From an uncultured Flaviramulus sp. (GTDB taxonomy: Bacteria; Bacteroidota; Bacteroidia; Flavobacteriales; Flavobacteriaceae): 64,000 nt of DNA. A program made the translations under genes and the position numbers. Below the pieces are notes generated by a model, which saw only the letters and a program-made list of their open reading frames with translations, was not told the DNA's origin and did no database searches. The stretch covers positions 1-64,000 of the forward strand of contig CANLXL010000002.1 of assembly GCA_947495125.1 (NCBI GenBank). Direction: 5' to 3'. Below, piece by piece: positions 26,856 to 34,947 of the stretch (position 1 is the first letter of the stretch; each line of letters begins with the position of its first letter).

Positions 26856-29800
26856 ATGACCGTTAGTATTAGAAAATTTATAAGTTTCCAGTCAATAATA
26901 AAATCCCAAGCTGATTACTTTGTTTTTAAAAGAATACTTTTAAAAGAAATGTACTATCTCGCTGAAGATTACCCAATCCAGTTACATAGTAAGTTTTCAA
27001 GATATTATAAGGATCAGGATAATAGGTGGATTATTGCTTACACTAATTATTTAAATGAACTGTCCGACCATTATCTAAATGAAACGAGAGATTATGAAAC
27101 TGCCTCATATCTAATAGAAACTTTGATAAAACTTGCAAATTTTATATCTAATTCAGGCGTAATTATTAGCCTGAAAAACAAGGATAAAATTAATAATATA
27201 TCTAATAACAGCCTTAGGAAGCATAAAAACACTCTAAAGGCTATTCAATTAATATATGATAATAAAGCAATAGATTATATAACTTCTTTTATAGAAGATA
27301 TTTCAGATGAAGATATATCTTTTGATGAACTCTATTTCGTTACATTAATCATTAGGCAAATTGATTATAATGAGATTGATGAATTATTGATAGAATTAAT
27401 AATCAAGATTGGTAACAATGGCCAGTTCAAGAAAAAAAGTTTTGTTACAGATTTTTTTGATAAGCTTATACATTCTAGGATCAGATATTTTGAAAGTTCA
27501 CTTTTTCTAGAAGTATTTTCGAATAATGAGGTTAAATCTAAATTTTTCAAAGACAATAGTAGTTTGATTTCCTTAGGAAAAAAGTATTGTAATTGCCATT
27601 TGAACCTTTTAAAAGATGCCCAAATGGAGCATACAACCATTTTCAAATCATTCATAAAGGCTCTGAAATTTGTTCACTTTGAAAATGGAATAGAATCAAT
27701 AATCAAATCAATTAAAGCATTACAGAATCTTGATATTTTTATTAATAAGATTTATAGCGATATTAATTGGGATAAAATCATTGACCAATATCTTGAAAAC
27801 TATGATTTAGATTTTTCAGAATTCCCAGCTGAGAATATTGGTAAACTGTTTGATTTTAAAGTAGTAGAAACTATACATGAATATTCAACACATAAATTAT
27901 CTTGTGATGAGTTCAAAGAGTTTGATTTTTATCTTCCTTTCTATTCTGCTGTTAAAAGATTAAATCCTGGGTATAAAGTTAAAGCAGAAGTCAAAGCCAT
28001 TGATAACTATAGTAAATCAATTTTTTTGGATAAGCCAAAATTTGAGAACTCGAATTCGGAGCTAAAAAAACTGATAATTGGAAATATTTATGATGCAGTA
28101 ATAACCAATATAAAAGAATTTGGCATCTTTATAATTGTTGAAAATCGAGAAGGTTTTATTCCTTTAAAAAATATTAGTTATGCGAGAATTGAGGTTGAAA
28201 GTTTATATGATTTATTTTCGAGATATGATGAACTTAAGGTAAAGTTAATTTCAATTAATAAGCAAAATCAGCATGTTTTTAGTATTAGGGATACGTACGA
28301 ATTAAAAAGATATAAGATTAATGATGCGAGCCAGGGGAGAGTAGTTAGCTTTGGAAAAAAACATGCGAATTTGGAATTAGGTGATGGCAGTCCTGCTATT
28401 TTGCCAGCATATGAATTGAAGTTTGAGAAAGACTTTTCAATTGATTATTTCTATCATATAGGAGAAATAATCAAATGCAAAGTAAAAACAGTTGATAATA
28501 ACAAAATACTTGTTAAACCTATTCGCCAAAACCTTGCAGAAGGAGAGTATACAGGTAAATTTCTATATAAAATACATGATTACTATTATTTTAAGTTAAA
28601 GAACCTGAATACAGTAATTTCATCAAAGTTAAATATCGATTTTAGGTTTAACAAATCTAAAAAAACTCAATTATCCATTTCGAAAAACGAAAACGGAAGA
28701 GGATTCTCTATTGACACTTTCACCGTATTGGGCTATATTAATAAAACTAAATTGAAGTATGACTTAAATATTGAAAAAGGGTATGCCTATGAGAACTTAT
28801 CATTTAATAAAGATTCGCTTCAGGAAAAGATAAATATTTTAATAATAAGCAGGCATTTTTACAGTGTTGGACATAGTGCAAGAGCGTATTATGTGAGTAT
28901 ATTTTCAGACTACATAGAGTTAATATTAAAGGTGAAGTTGACTAATGGAACTGAAGAATCTATTGAGGACCTGAAAGGGTATTCGGTTAAAATACTTAAG
29001 GAAATAGATAGTGAAAGCCTATCTTTAATGAAGTTTCCAATTATAAGACAATTTGTTAACACTTTAAAAAGTATAACTCAATTGAATCAAAACTATATTG
29101 AATCGAGTATTTATTTTAGTGAAAATAATTTTTTTGATAGTCATATGAGAACGGAAAAATTATCTAAACTTATATTGGGATATAATTTACTTGAAGATAA
29201 TATTAAACTCCGAAATGATTTTTGGAAAATAATAAAAGAAAATATTTCATATGCGCTCTTAAAATTGAATTTTGATGCCAATGAACTTTCGGAAAGTTAT
29301 GAGTTAACTAGGATTGTTGAGAGAGCTCTTAATAGTAATGAAAATAAGAAGTTAGAGTTTAAAACTTCAATATTTGCACCTGTTTTGGGTAAAGGTCAAA
29401 AATTAGTGGTTAGTAAATTAGATTTAAACGAACCCGAGAACAAAATTAAATATGAGGCTATACATGAATCGTTAAGAAGTCCAAAATTAGTAAAAGATAT
29501 ACAAAATTCTTTCCTGAAAACGGTTGCTGCATTCGCAAATACCAATGGAGGCACTCTCATAGTTGGGATTGACGAAGATATAAACGGAAATCCTATTGAA
29601 TTTGGAATAGAAAAGGACTTAGGGAAATTTAAAAATAGCTTAGATGAATATATGAGGGCGATTGATCAATTAATAAATAACAAAATTTCTAAAGAATTTG
29701 GTAACCATTATTGGCTTAAAAAAGCAGAATACAATGGGAGATTATATCTAATTGTTGAAGTAACAAAAAGTAATTCTGCTGTTTTTAGTAAGATTAATGG

Positions 29801-29891
29801 TGAATCAGACTTTTTTATTCGAGAAAATACACAAACCATAAGTTTGTCCAACGAGCAAACTGTTAAATATGTTATTGAATGGTTTGACTGA
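26856..29891 (+). CDS. Large protein with S1 RNA-binding and Schlafen-type AlbA_2 domains
   Basis: A 1011-aa cytosolic protein with no signal peptide. Residues 1-400 are helical and unrecognised. About 405-478 is an S1/OB fold (IGNIYDAVITNIKEFGIFII, EGFIPLKNISY, VKLISINKQNQHVFSIRD). A second OB-like segment is about 488-560 (QGRVVSFGKKHANLELGDG). The C-terminal part, about 820-1011, is an AlbA_2/Schlafen N-terminal-like domain: NKKLEFKTS, then AAFANTNGGTLIVGIDEDIN and the closing LIVEVTKSNSAVFSK. AlbA_2 domains occur in helicases, transcription factors and nucleic-acid-targeting proteins; some Schlafens cut RNA. The gene is visibly more AT-rich than its neighbours and looks acquired. A role in RNA sensing, stress or defence is inference. 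Confidence 0.8.
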   Translation: MTVSIRKFISFQSIIKSQADYFVFKRILLKEMYYLAEDYPIQLHSKFSRYYKDQDNRWIIAYTNYLNELSDHYLNETRDYETASYLIETLIKLANFISNSGVIISLKNKDKINNISNNSLRKHKNTLKAIQLIYDNKAIDYITSFIEDISDEDISFDELYFVTLIIRQIDYNEIDELLIELIIKIGNNGQFKKKSFVTDFFDKLIHSRIRYFESSLFLEVFSNNEVKSKFFKDNSSLISLGKKYCNCHLNLLKDAQMEHTTIFKSFIKALKFVHFENGIESIIKSIKALQNLDIFINKIYSDINWDKIIDQYLENYDLDFSEFPAENIGKLFDFKVVETIHEYSTHKLSCDEFKEFDFYLPFYSAVKRLNPGYKVKAEVKAIDNYSKSIFLDKPKFENSNSELKKLIIGNIYDAVITNIKEFGIFIIVENREGFIPLKNISYARIEVESLYDLFSRYDELKVKLISINKQNQHVFSIRDTYELKRYKINDASQGRVVSFGKKHANLELGDGSPAILPAYELKFEKDFSIDYFYHIGEIIKCKVKTVDNNKILVKPIRQNLAEGEYTGKFLYKIHDYYYFKLKNLNTVISSKLNIDFRFNKSKKTQLSISKNENGRGFSIDTFTVLGYINKTKLKYDLNIEKGYAYENLSFNKDSLQEKINILIISRHFYSVGHSARAYYVSIFSDYIELILKVKLTNGTEESIEDLKGYSVKILKEIDSESLSLMKFPIIRQFVNTLKSITQLNQNYIESSIYFSENNFFDSHMRTEKLSKLILGYNLLEDNIKLRNDFWKIIKENISYALLKLNFDANELSESYELTRIVERALNSNENKKLEFKTSIFAPVLGKGQKLVVSKLDLNEPENKIKYEAIHESLRSPKLVKDIQNSFLKTVAAFANTNGGTLIVGIDEDINGNPIEFGIEKDLGKFKNSLDEYMRAIDQLINNKISKEFGNHYWLKKAEYNGRLYLIVEVTKSNSAVFSKINGESDFFIRENTQTISLSNEQTVKYVIEWFD

Positions 29892-30060
29892 TTTACCTGT
29901 TCTGAAAAGTCTGCAACTTCCCATTGACCAAATATTAAAACAAGTTTATTAAACTTTAATTAACTTTATTGTAAAGCTCTAAAAACCAGATTTATAATGT
30001 AGTTTTTGCACTCCAACCCAATTTTTTTCCATAAATTAGTAAAACTAAAATCAACCCACT

Positions 30061-31329
30061 ATGAGAGCCATCACCCTCAGGGTTATCATTCTTTTAGTAT
30101 GTTCTTTTAACGCCGGCAGCCAGGAAAAGTGGACATGCTATACCGATGATGCCGTTTTACTAATGGACGACTATACCACCTTGGGTGTGTTTGAGTATGT
30201 CGATGGGTCCCTATGGATGGTTACCGACCGGGGCATCAATATTTTTGATGGTAGCAGTTGGACCAAAATTGATAAAAAAACAGAACTTTTACGAAATAAG
30301 ATTGGCTCCTATCTGGTAGACAGCCAAAATAGAATCTGGATCGGCACCGGAGCTCCCGGTATGTTTTTCGATAATATGGCTTTGGGGCAGTTGTATCATG
30401 GCGGGGTCGTTATTTATGATGGAAAAGAATGGAAACCCATGAACACCAAGGAGATGGGTATCAAAGCCCCGGTGATTACCAGGATGTTTGAGACCTCGAC
30501 CGGCGATATTTGGTTGGCCGTATCTTCCGTACGACCGGGCGCCGAAAGGGGAGGCCCTTTTGCCAAAGGCGCATTGCTCCGGTTTTCTAATAATGAATGG
30601 ACCGTCTATAAAGAGGGGAAGATTCCCTGTTGGGATTGTGAGTTCGTTAAAGGCTTTTATGAAGATGATCATGGCAGACTTTTTTTTACAGCAGCTCATG
30701 GTCTGTTTTATTTTGAAGATGGCGACTTTCATGAAGTCAAAAAAGACGATGGTTATAATTTTAGAACCTTTGCGCCAACAGCCATGTTTTTAGATAGCAA
30801 AAAAAATCTGTGGCTTGCTGCGCCTGCCAGAGTCGCCAAATATGATGGCCAACAATGGCGTACCTTCAACCGAAAAAATGGCTTACCCTCTGCCGATTGG
30901 TGGCCTTTAGGTTTTAGCGAAACCGCCGATAATACCATTATTTTGAGTACCGGAAACGGACTGTTCTATTATGATAATGCCGACCAGTGGGAACACGAAA
31001 AAATCAAGATGCTACATGGCAATAGCCATATCGATCCGCAAGGCCGTATTTGGGTGGCGACCAATAAAGGTTTGCTTATCAAAGATGGTGAGGGCAAAAA
31101 ACTGCATAAAGACATGCCTAAAGTCTGGGCAACCATCCGGGATAAGGACGGCGGTGTCTGGGCCCTTTCAAAAAATAAGGGCGTAAAGCGCTATAAAAAC
31201 GGACAATGGGAACTTTTTAATACCGATAATCAACTGCCATCCGATAAGATTCTTTCAGGTTATGTGACCAAGGACGGCACGGTTTGGATTGGGACCACCA
31301 AAGGTATTTGTAGTTGTGAATATGATTAG
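30061..31329 (+). CDS. Two-component-regulator-type beta-propeller protein
   Basis: A 422-aa exported protein. The signal peptide is MRAITLRVIILLVCSFNAGS. The mature chain consists of Reg_prop-type repeats of about 40 residues (GSLWMVTDRGINIFDGSSW, NRIWIGTGAPGMF, GRIWVATNKGLLI, GTVWIGTTKGICS), the propeller seen in the sensor part of hybrid two-component systems. Here it ends after the propeller, with no transmembrane helix, kinase or DNA-binding part. It may be a free ligand-binding protein or a surface propeller. Single gene. Confidence 0.87.
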   Translation: MRAITLRVIILLVCSFNAGSQEKWTCYTDDAVLLMDDYTTLGVFEYVDGSLWMVTDRGINIFDGSSWTKIDKKTELLRNKIGSYLVDSQNRIWIGTGAPGMFFDNMALGQLYHGGVVIYDGKEWKPMNTKEMGIKAPVITRMFETSTGDIWLAVSSVRPGAERGGPFAKGALLRFSNNEWTVYKEGKIPCWDCEFVKGFYEDDHGRLFFTAAHGLFYFEDGDFHEVKKDDGYNFRTFAPTAMFLDSKKNLWLAAPARVAKYDGQQWRTFNRKNGLPSADWWPLGFSETADNTIILSTGNGLFYYDNADQWEHEKIKMLHGNSHIDPQGRIWVATNKGLLIKDGEGKKLHKDMPKVWATIRDKDGGVWALSKNKGVKRYKNGQWELFNTDNQLPSDKILSGYVTKDGTVWIGTTKGICSCEYD

Positions 31330-31520
31330 TTTTTTGGCTGTTAGCTTTTGGCCGTTAGCCCTTGGCTCTTAGCCCTTACAACTTACCTCATGTTTTCTCA
31401 ATAAGCTTAATAATTAATAACTTATAACAACTAAAAACCTTCATCATAATCCGAAATTCCAAACTAATCCCTTATGCCTTATGCCTTATTACTTATCCCT
31501 TACTCCATTCCACCAAATAA
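31330..31520. repeat. Low-complexity intergenic repeats (TTAGCCCTTGGCT, CTTATGCCTTATGCC)
   Basis: Short imperfect tandem units GGCTGTTAGC / GGCCGTTAGCC / GGCTCTTAGCCC fill about 31335-31375, and CTTATGC/CTTATTAC units lie near 31480-31505. They are typical slippage products in Flavobacterial gaps. No gene is seen in this space. Confidence 0.6.
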
Positions 31521-31555
31521 AAAAAAGACTCCCCCATTAATTCCCCACAATAACC

Positions 31556-31563
31556 TAACTTTG
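31556..31563 (+). promoter_or_regulatory. Bacteroidota -7 promoter box (TAACTTTG)
   Basis: An exact TAnnTTTG match 20 bases before the ATG at 31583, giving a very short leader for the NYN gene. Confidence 0.55.
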
Positions 31564-31582
31564 AATAACTAAAAAAAGACAA

Positions 31583-32341
31583 ATGAATAGCAATGCAAAT
31601 ATGGCTGTCCTAATTGATGGTGACAATATTCCCTCGGCGCATGTCAAAGAAATGATGGAAGAAATTGCCAAGTATGGTAATCCGGCCATAAAGCGAATTT
31701 ATGGCGACTGGACACGGCCGGGTTTGGCAAAATGGAAAAACCTGCTTTTGGAAAATGCGATTACGCCGATTCAGCAATATGGCTATACACGTGGTAAAAA
31801 TGCGACGGATTCGGCCATGATCATCGATGCCATGGATATCCTTTATAGCGGTAAAGTTGACGGATTTTGTTTGGTTTCCAGTGATAGCGATTTTACCCGA
31901 TTGGCCACACGGCTTAGAGAAGCCGGGATGCAAGTGATAGGCATTGGAGAAAAAAAGACCCCAACCCCGTTTATTGTGGCCTGTGACAAATTTATCTATA
32001 TCGAAATCTTAAAGAAACAATCTGAAGAGAAAGCTGAAAGCAAAGAATCGGATGAGCCTGCAGTTGATAAAATCACTAAAAAAGAGATCAACCTGATCTC
32101 TTCCACGATTAGAGATTTATCAGACGATGACGGTTGGGCCTTTCTTGGAGACGTTGGAAGTCTGCTACAGAAAAAGCGTCCGAATTTTGACTCGAGAAAT
32201 TATGGATTCGATAAACTCACACCACTCATAAAATCTATCGACAGATTTGAAATCGAGCAACGTGAAAACCAAAAAAGCAGGCACAAATTAATCTTCGTAA
32301 GAATTAAAGAAAAGCAGCATACCCCAAAGCATAAAAAATAA
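31583..32341 (+). CDS. NYN domain protein with C-terminal OST-HTH/LOTUS domain
   Basis: A 252-aa protein. Residues about 8-150 form a NYN (PIN-like) nuclease domain: the first acidic site is in AVLIDGDNIP, then KNATDSAMIIDAMDILYSG and VSSDSDFTRLATRLREAGMQVIG supply the other acidic residues. Residues about 165-245 match the OST-HTH/LOTUS fold (EINLISSTIRDLSDDDGWAF, then RNYGFDKLTPLIKSI), an RNA-binding module. Likely a metal-dependent ribonuclease with its own RNA-recognition domain, related to YacP/LabA proteins. Cytosolic, monocistronic. Confidence 0.9.
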   Translation: MNSNANMAVLIDGDNIPSAHVKEMMEEIAKYGNPAIKRIYGDWTRPGLAKWKNLLLENAITPIQQYGYTRGKNATDSAMIIDAMDILYSGKVDGFCLVSSDSDFTRLATRLREAGMQVIGIGEKKTPTPFIVACDKFIYIEILKKQSEEKAESKESDEPAVDKITKKEINLISSTIRDLSDDDGWAFLGDVGSLLQKKRPNFDSRNYGFDKLTPLIKSIDRFEIEQRENQKSRHKLIFVRIKEKQHTPKHKK

Positions 32342-32356
32342 TAACAAAGACCTAAT

Positions 32357-32416
32357 GTCAGTTCGAGTGATTCCGATGGAAATCGGAATCGTTCCCGATA
32401 GCTATCGGGAGAGAAC
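32357..32416. repeat. Palindromic intergenic repeat
   Basis: Two adjacent inverted repeats, GATTCCGATGGAAATCGGAATC and TCCCGATAGCTATCGGGA, follow the NYN gene. The second is a perfect 18-bp palindrome. Such GATAGCTATCGGGA units are common in Flavobacteria. They could end transcription from both sides, though no T-run follows. Confidence 0.6.
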
Positions 32417-32429
32417 CGTTTAAAAATAA

Positions 32430-32484
32430 CTTACCACTTACCACTTACCACTTACCACTTACCACTTACCACTTGTCACTTACC
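32430..32484. repeat. Tandem heptamer repeat (CTTACCA)n
   Basis: Seven-base units CTTACCA are repeated five to seven times, ending with variants (CTTGTCA, CTTACCC) just before the stop codon of the acyl-CoA dehydrogenase gene. A simple-sequence array likely to vary in copy number; it is outside the coding region. Confidence 0.85.
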
Positions 32485-32492
32485 CCTTACCA

Positions 32493-33635
32493 CTAATCCC
32501 TCAAAATACTCCGCGAAATCACAATCTTCTGTATCTCTGAAGTCCCTTCATAAATCTGTGTAATCTTAGCATCACGCATCAGGCGTTCCACATGGTATTC
32601 CTTAACAAAGCCATTCCCGCCATGTATTTGTACTGCTTCCACGGTATGTTCCATAGCCACTTTAGAGGCGTATAATTTTGCAACGGCACTGGACATATCA
32701 TAGTTGTCCCCGTTGTCTTTATCACAGGCCGCTTTCATCACCAAATGACGTGCTGCGGTGATATCCGTATACATGTCCGCCAACTTAAACGCAATGGCCT
32801 GGTGATTGGAAATTTCGGTTCCAAAAGCTTTACGCTCTTTAGAGTATTTTAGGGCCAACTCGTAAGCGCCCTGAGCAATGCCCAAAGCCTGAGAAGCAAT
32901 CCCGATCCGTCCGCCGGATAAGGTTTTCATCGCAAATCGAAATCCGGAGCCATTGGCACCAATACGATTTGCTTTAGGGACTTTAACGTCGTTAAACTGT
33001 AAGGTGTGGGTATCACTTCCGCGAATCCCTAATTTATCCTCTTTCGGACCAATATGAAATCCGTCCATGCCTTTTTCAATAATAAAGGCGTTGATCCCGT
33101 GGGAACCTTTATCCCTATCGGTTTGCGCGATCACCAAATAGACATCGGCACGTCCGCCGTTGGTGATCCAGTTTTTTGTACCGTTTAAAAGGTAGTGATC
33201 TCCTTTATCTATGGCTGTAGTTTTTTGAGAAGTCGCATCGCTACCGGCTTCGGGTTCACTTAAACAAAAGGCGCCCAGCTGTTCACCGGTGGCCAATTTG
33301 GTCAGGTATTTTTGTTTTTGCGCTTCGCTGCCATAGGCTTCCAATCCGTAGCATACCAAAGAATTATTCACGGAAACCATCACCGAAGCCGAGGCATCAA
33401 TTTTGGACAACTCTTCCATGATCAGCACATAAGAGATGGTATCCATCCCGCTGCCTCCGTATTTCGGGTCGACCATAATCCCCATAAATCCTAATTCCCC
33501 CATTTTACGGACCAGGCTATCCGGAAACTCTTGTTTGTTATCACGTTCTATAACACCGGGAAGCAATTCGGTTTGTGCAAAATCACGAGCCGCGTCTCGA
33601 ATCATGATATGTTCTTCAGATAAATTAAAATCCAT
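32493..33635 (-). CDS. Acyl-CoA dehydrogenase
   Basis: A 380-aa FAD enzyme of the acyl-CoA dehydrogenase family that makes the alpha-beta double bond of acyl-CoA in fatty acid or branched-chain acid breakdown. Signatures are AFCLSEPEAGSDA and NGTKNWITNGGRAD in the N-terminal half and YEGTSEIQKIVISR at the end, which holds the catalytic Glu. Started at 33635 (MDFNLSEEHIMIRDAARDFA), the usual family start; a longer frame begins 39 bases upstream, before the -7 box would allow. Short-chain or butyryl-CoA type is likely from length and similarity. It diverges from anmK. Confidence 0.93.
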   Translation of the reverse strand: MDFNLSEEHIMIRDAARDFAQTELLPGVIERDNKQEFPDSLVRKMGELGFMGIMVDPKYGGSGMDTISYVLIMEELSKIDASASVMVSVNNSLVCYGLEAYGSEAQKQKYLTKLATGEQLGAFCLSEPEAGSDATSQKTTAIDKGDHYLLNGTKNWITNGGRADVYLVIAQTDRDKGSHGINAFIIEKGMDGFHIGPKEDKLGIRGSDTHTLQFNDVKVPKANRIGANGSGFRFAMKTLSGGRIGIASQALGIAQGAYELALKYSKERKAFGTEISNHQAIAFKLADMYTDITAARHLVMKAACDKDNGDNYDMSSAVAKLYASKVAMEHTVEAVQIHGGNGFVKEYHVERLMRDAKITQIYEGTSEIQKIVISRSILRD

Positions 33636-33671
33636 AATAGGCAAAATTATTGATTTGATAAAAAATATGTA

Positions 33672-33706
33672 CAAATATATCGTTTTGATGGGATATTTTC
33701 AACAAA
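33672..33706 (-). promoter_or_regulatory. Promoter of the acyl-CoA dehydrogenase gene
   Basis: On the minus strand TATATTTG (33679-33672) is preceded by TTTG (33706-33703) with a 23-base spacer. It lies 37 bases before the start at 33635. On the plus strand TTTG at 33654-33657 and TATCGTTTTG from 33678 could serve anmK, making this a shared divergent promoter region. Confidence 0.55.
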
Positions 33707-33726
33707 TATTGCTATTTTTACCTTAT

Positions 33727-34791
33727 ATGATAAAGAACGAGTATAATGTAGTGGGCGTGATGTCCGGAACATCCTTAGATGGAATCGACCTGGTGTATGT
33801 CAGGTTTCAGTATGATACGGTATGGGATTTTAAGATCATCCATGCGGAAACCGTGGGCTATGATCCGAAGTGGTATAACACGCTTAAAAATCTGGTGACC
33901 TATGCCAGAGACGCTTTGCATACCATTGATATGGATTACACAAAGTATCTGGCTGCCGTGATTCGTGATTTTATAAAGAAGCATCAGATCGAAACCATTG
34001 ATGCGGTGTGTTCTCACGGCCATACAGCGCTGCATCAACCTCATAACAAGCTAACCTACCAAATCGGGAATCAGCATCTGTTGGCCGAGATCTTAAATAC
34101 AACCGTAGTTTGCGATTTTAGAGTTCAGGATGTGGAGCTCGGGGGGCAAGGCGCACCTTTAGTACCCGTTGGAGATCAATGGTTGTTTTCGGAATATGAT
34201 TTCTGTTTGAATTTAGGCGGATTCGCCAATACGTCGACCACCATCAATAAGGGCAGAATCGCCTTTGATATTTCCCCGGTAAATATTGTACTCAATCATT
34301 ATGTCAAAACCTTGGGATTGGATTATGATGACGGTGGACAAATCGCCAAATCAGGAAGTGTCAATCCCAAATTACTGGATGCCCTCAATGCTTTGGATTT
34401 TTATAAGCAGGATTACCCGAAGTCTCTGGGCCTGGAATGGGTAAACACTTATATTTTTCCACTGATCGATTCTTATGATCTTGAAACCAAAGACATCCTA
34501 TGCACTTTTGTGGAGCATATTGCCATTCAGATTGCTTCGGTATTCAATCAAAAAACGAAAGCTTCCGTATTGGTGACGGGCGGCGGTGCTTATAATACCT
34601 TCCTCATCGACCGACTTAAAGCGTATACATCACACAAGATCATATTACCTTCAAAAGCCATTATAGAATTCAAAGAAGCCTTGATTTTTGGTTTTCTGGG
34701 TGTCCTTAAACTCCGGGAAGAAACCAATTGTTTAATGAGCGTTACCGGAGCATCCAAAGACCACAGTTCCGGTAGGATTTATCATACCTAA
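33727..34791 (+). CDS. anmK: Anhydro-N-acetylmuramic acid kinase
   Basis: A 354-aa AnmK-family kinase that opens and phosphorylates anhydroMurNAc during cell-wall recycling, giving MurNAc-6-P. The nucleotide-binding motif VVGVMSGTSLDGIDLVYV is at the N-terminus. EVQDVELGGQGAPLVPVGDQ-like residues, NLGGFANTS, and VLVTGGGAYN complete the ASKHA-type fold. The start at 33727 is chosen because the family begins with MSGTSLDG close to residue 10 and because upstream ATGs fall inside the promoter. It lies opposite acyl-CoA dehydrogenase. Cytosolic. Confidence 0.93.
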   Translation: MIKNEYNVVGVMSGTSLDGIDLVYVRFQYDTVWDFKIIHAETVGYDPKWYNTLKNLVTYARDALHTIDMDYTKYLAAVIRDFIKKHQIETIDAVCSHGHTALHQPHNKLTYQIGNQHLLAEILNTTVVCDFRVQDVELGGQGAPLVPVGDQWLFSEYDFCLNLGGFANTSTTINKGRIAFDISPVNIVLNHYVKTLGLDYDDGGQIAKSGSVNPKLLDALNALDFYKQDYPKSLGLEWVNTYIFPLIDSYDLETKDILCTFVEHIAIQIASVFNQKTKASVLVTGGGAYNTFLIDRLKAYTSHKIILPSKAIIEFKEALIFGFLGVLKLREETNCLMSVTGASKDHSSGRIYHT

Positions 34792-34829
34792 AAAAATTAA
34801 AAAAATAATCCATTCGGTTGATAGTTTTT

Positions 34830-34837
34830 TATATTTG
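34830..34837 (+). promoter_or_regulatory. Bacteroidota -7 promoter box (TATATTTG)
   Basis: An exact TAnnTTTG match 110 bases before the amino acid dehydrogenase start, leaving a leader of about 100 bases. No clear -33 element was found at the usual distance. Confidence 0.5.
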
Positions 34838-34947
34838 TTACTTAATAATTTAAATCACTTTTCGTTATGACTCAGCTTTAGCTACACCGCAGTGCACCCC
34901 AAATTAAGAATACATACAAGCTAAAAGCGAATTAACGAAAATATAGA

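Noticed and set aside
32430-32484. Heptamer array as a CRISPR or att site
   Set aside because: It is a simple contiguous tandem repeat without spacers.
33436-33726. N-terminal extension of anmK
   Set aside because: It runs antisense to the acyl-CoA dehydrogenase gene and through the divergent promoter; the family begins near 33727.
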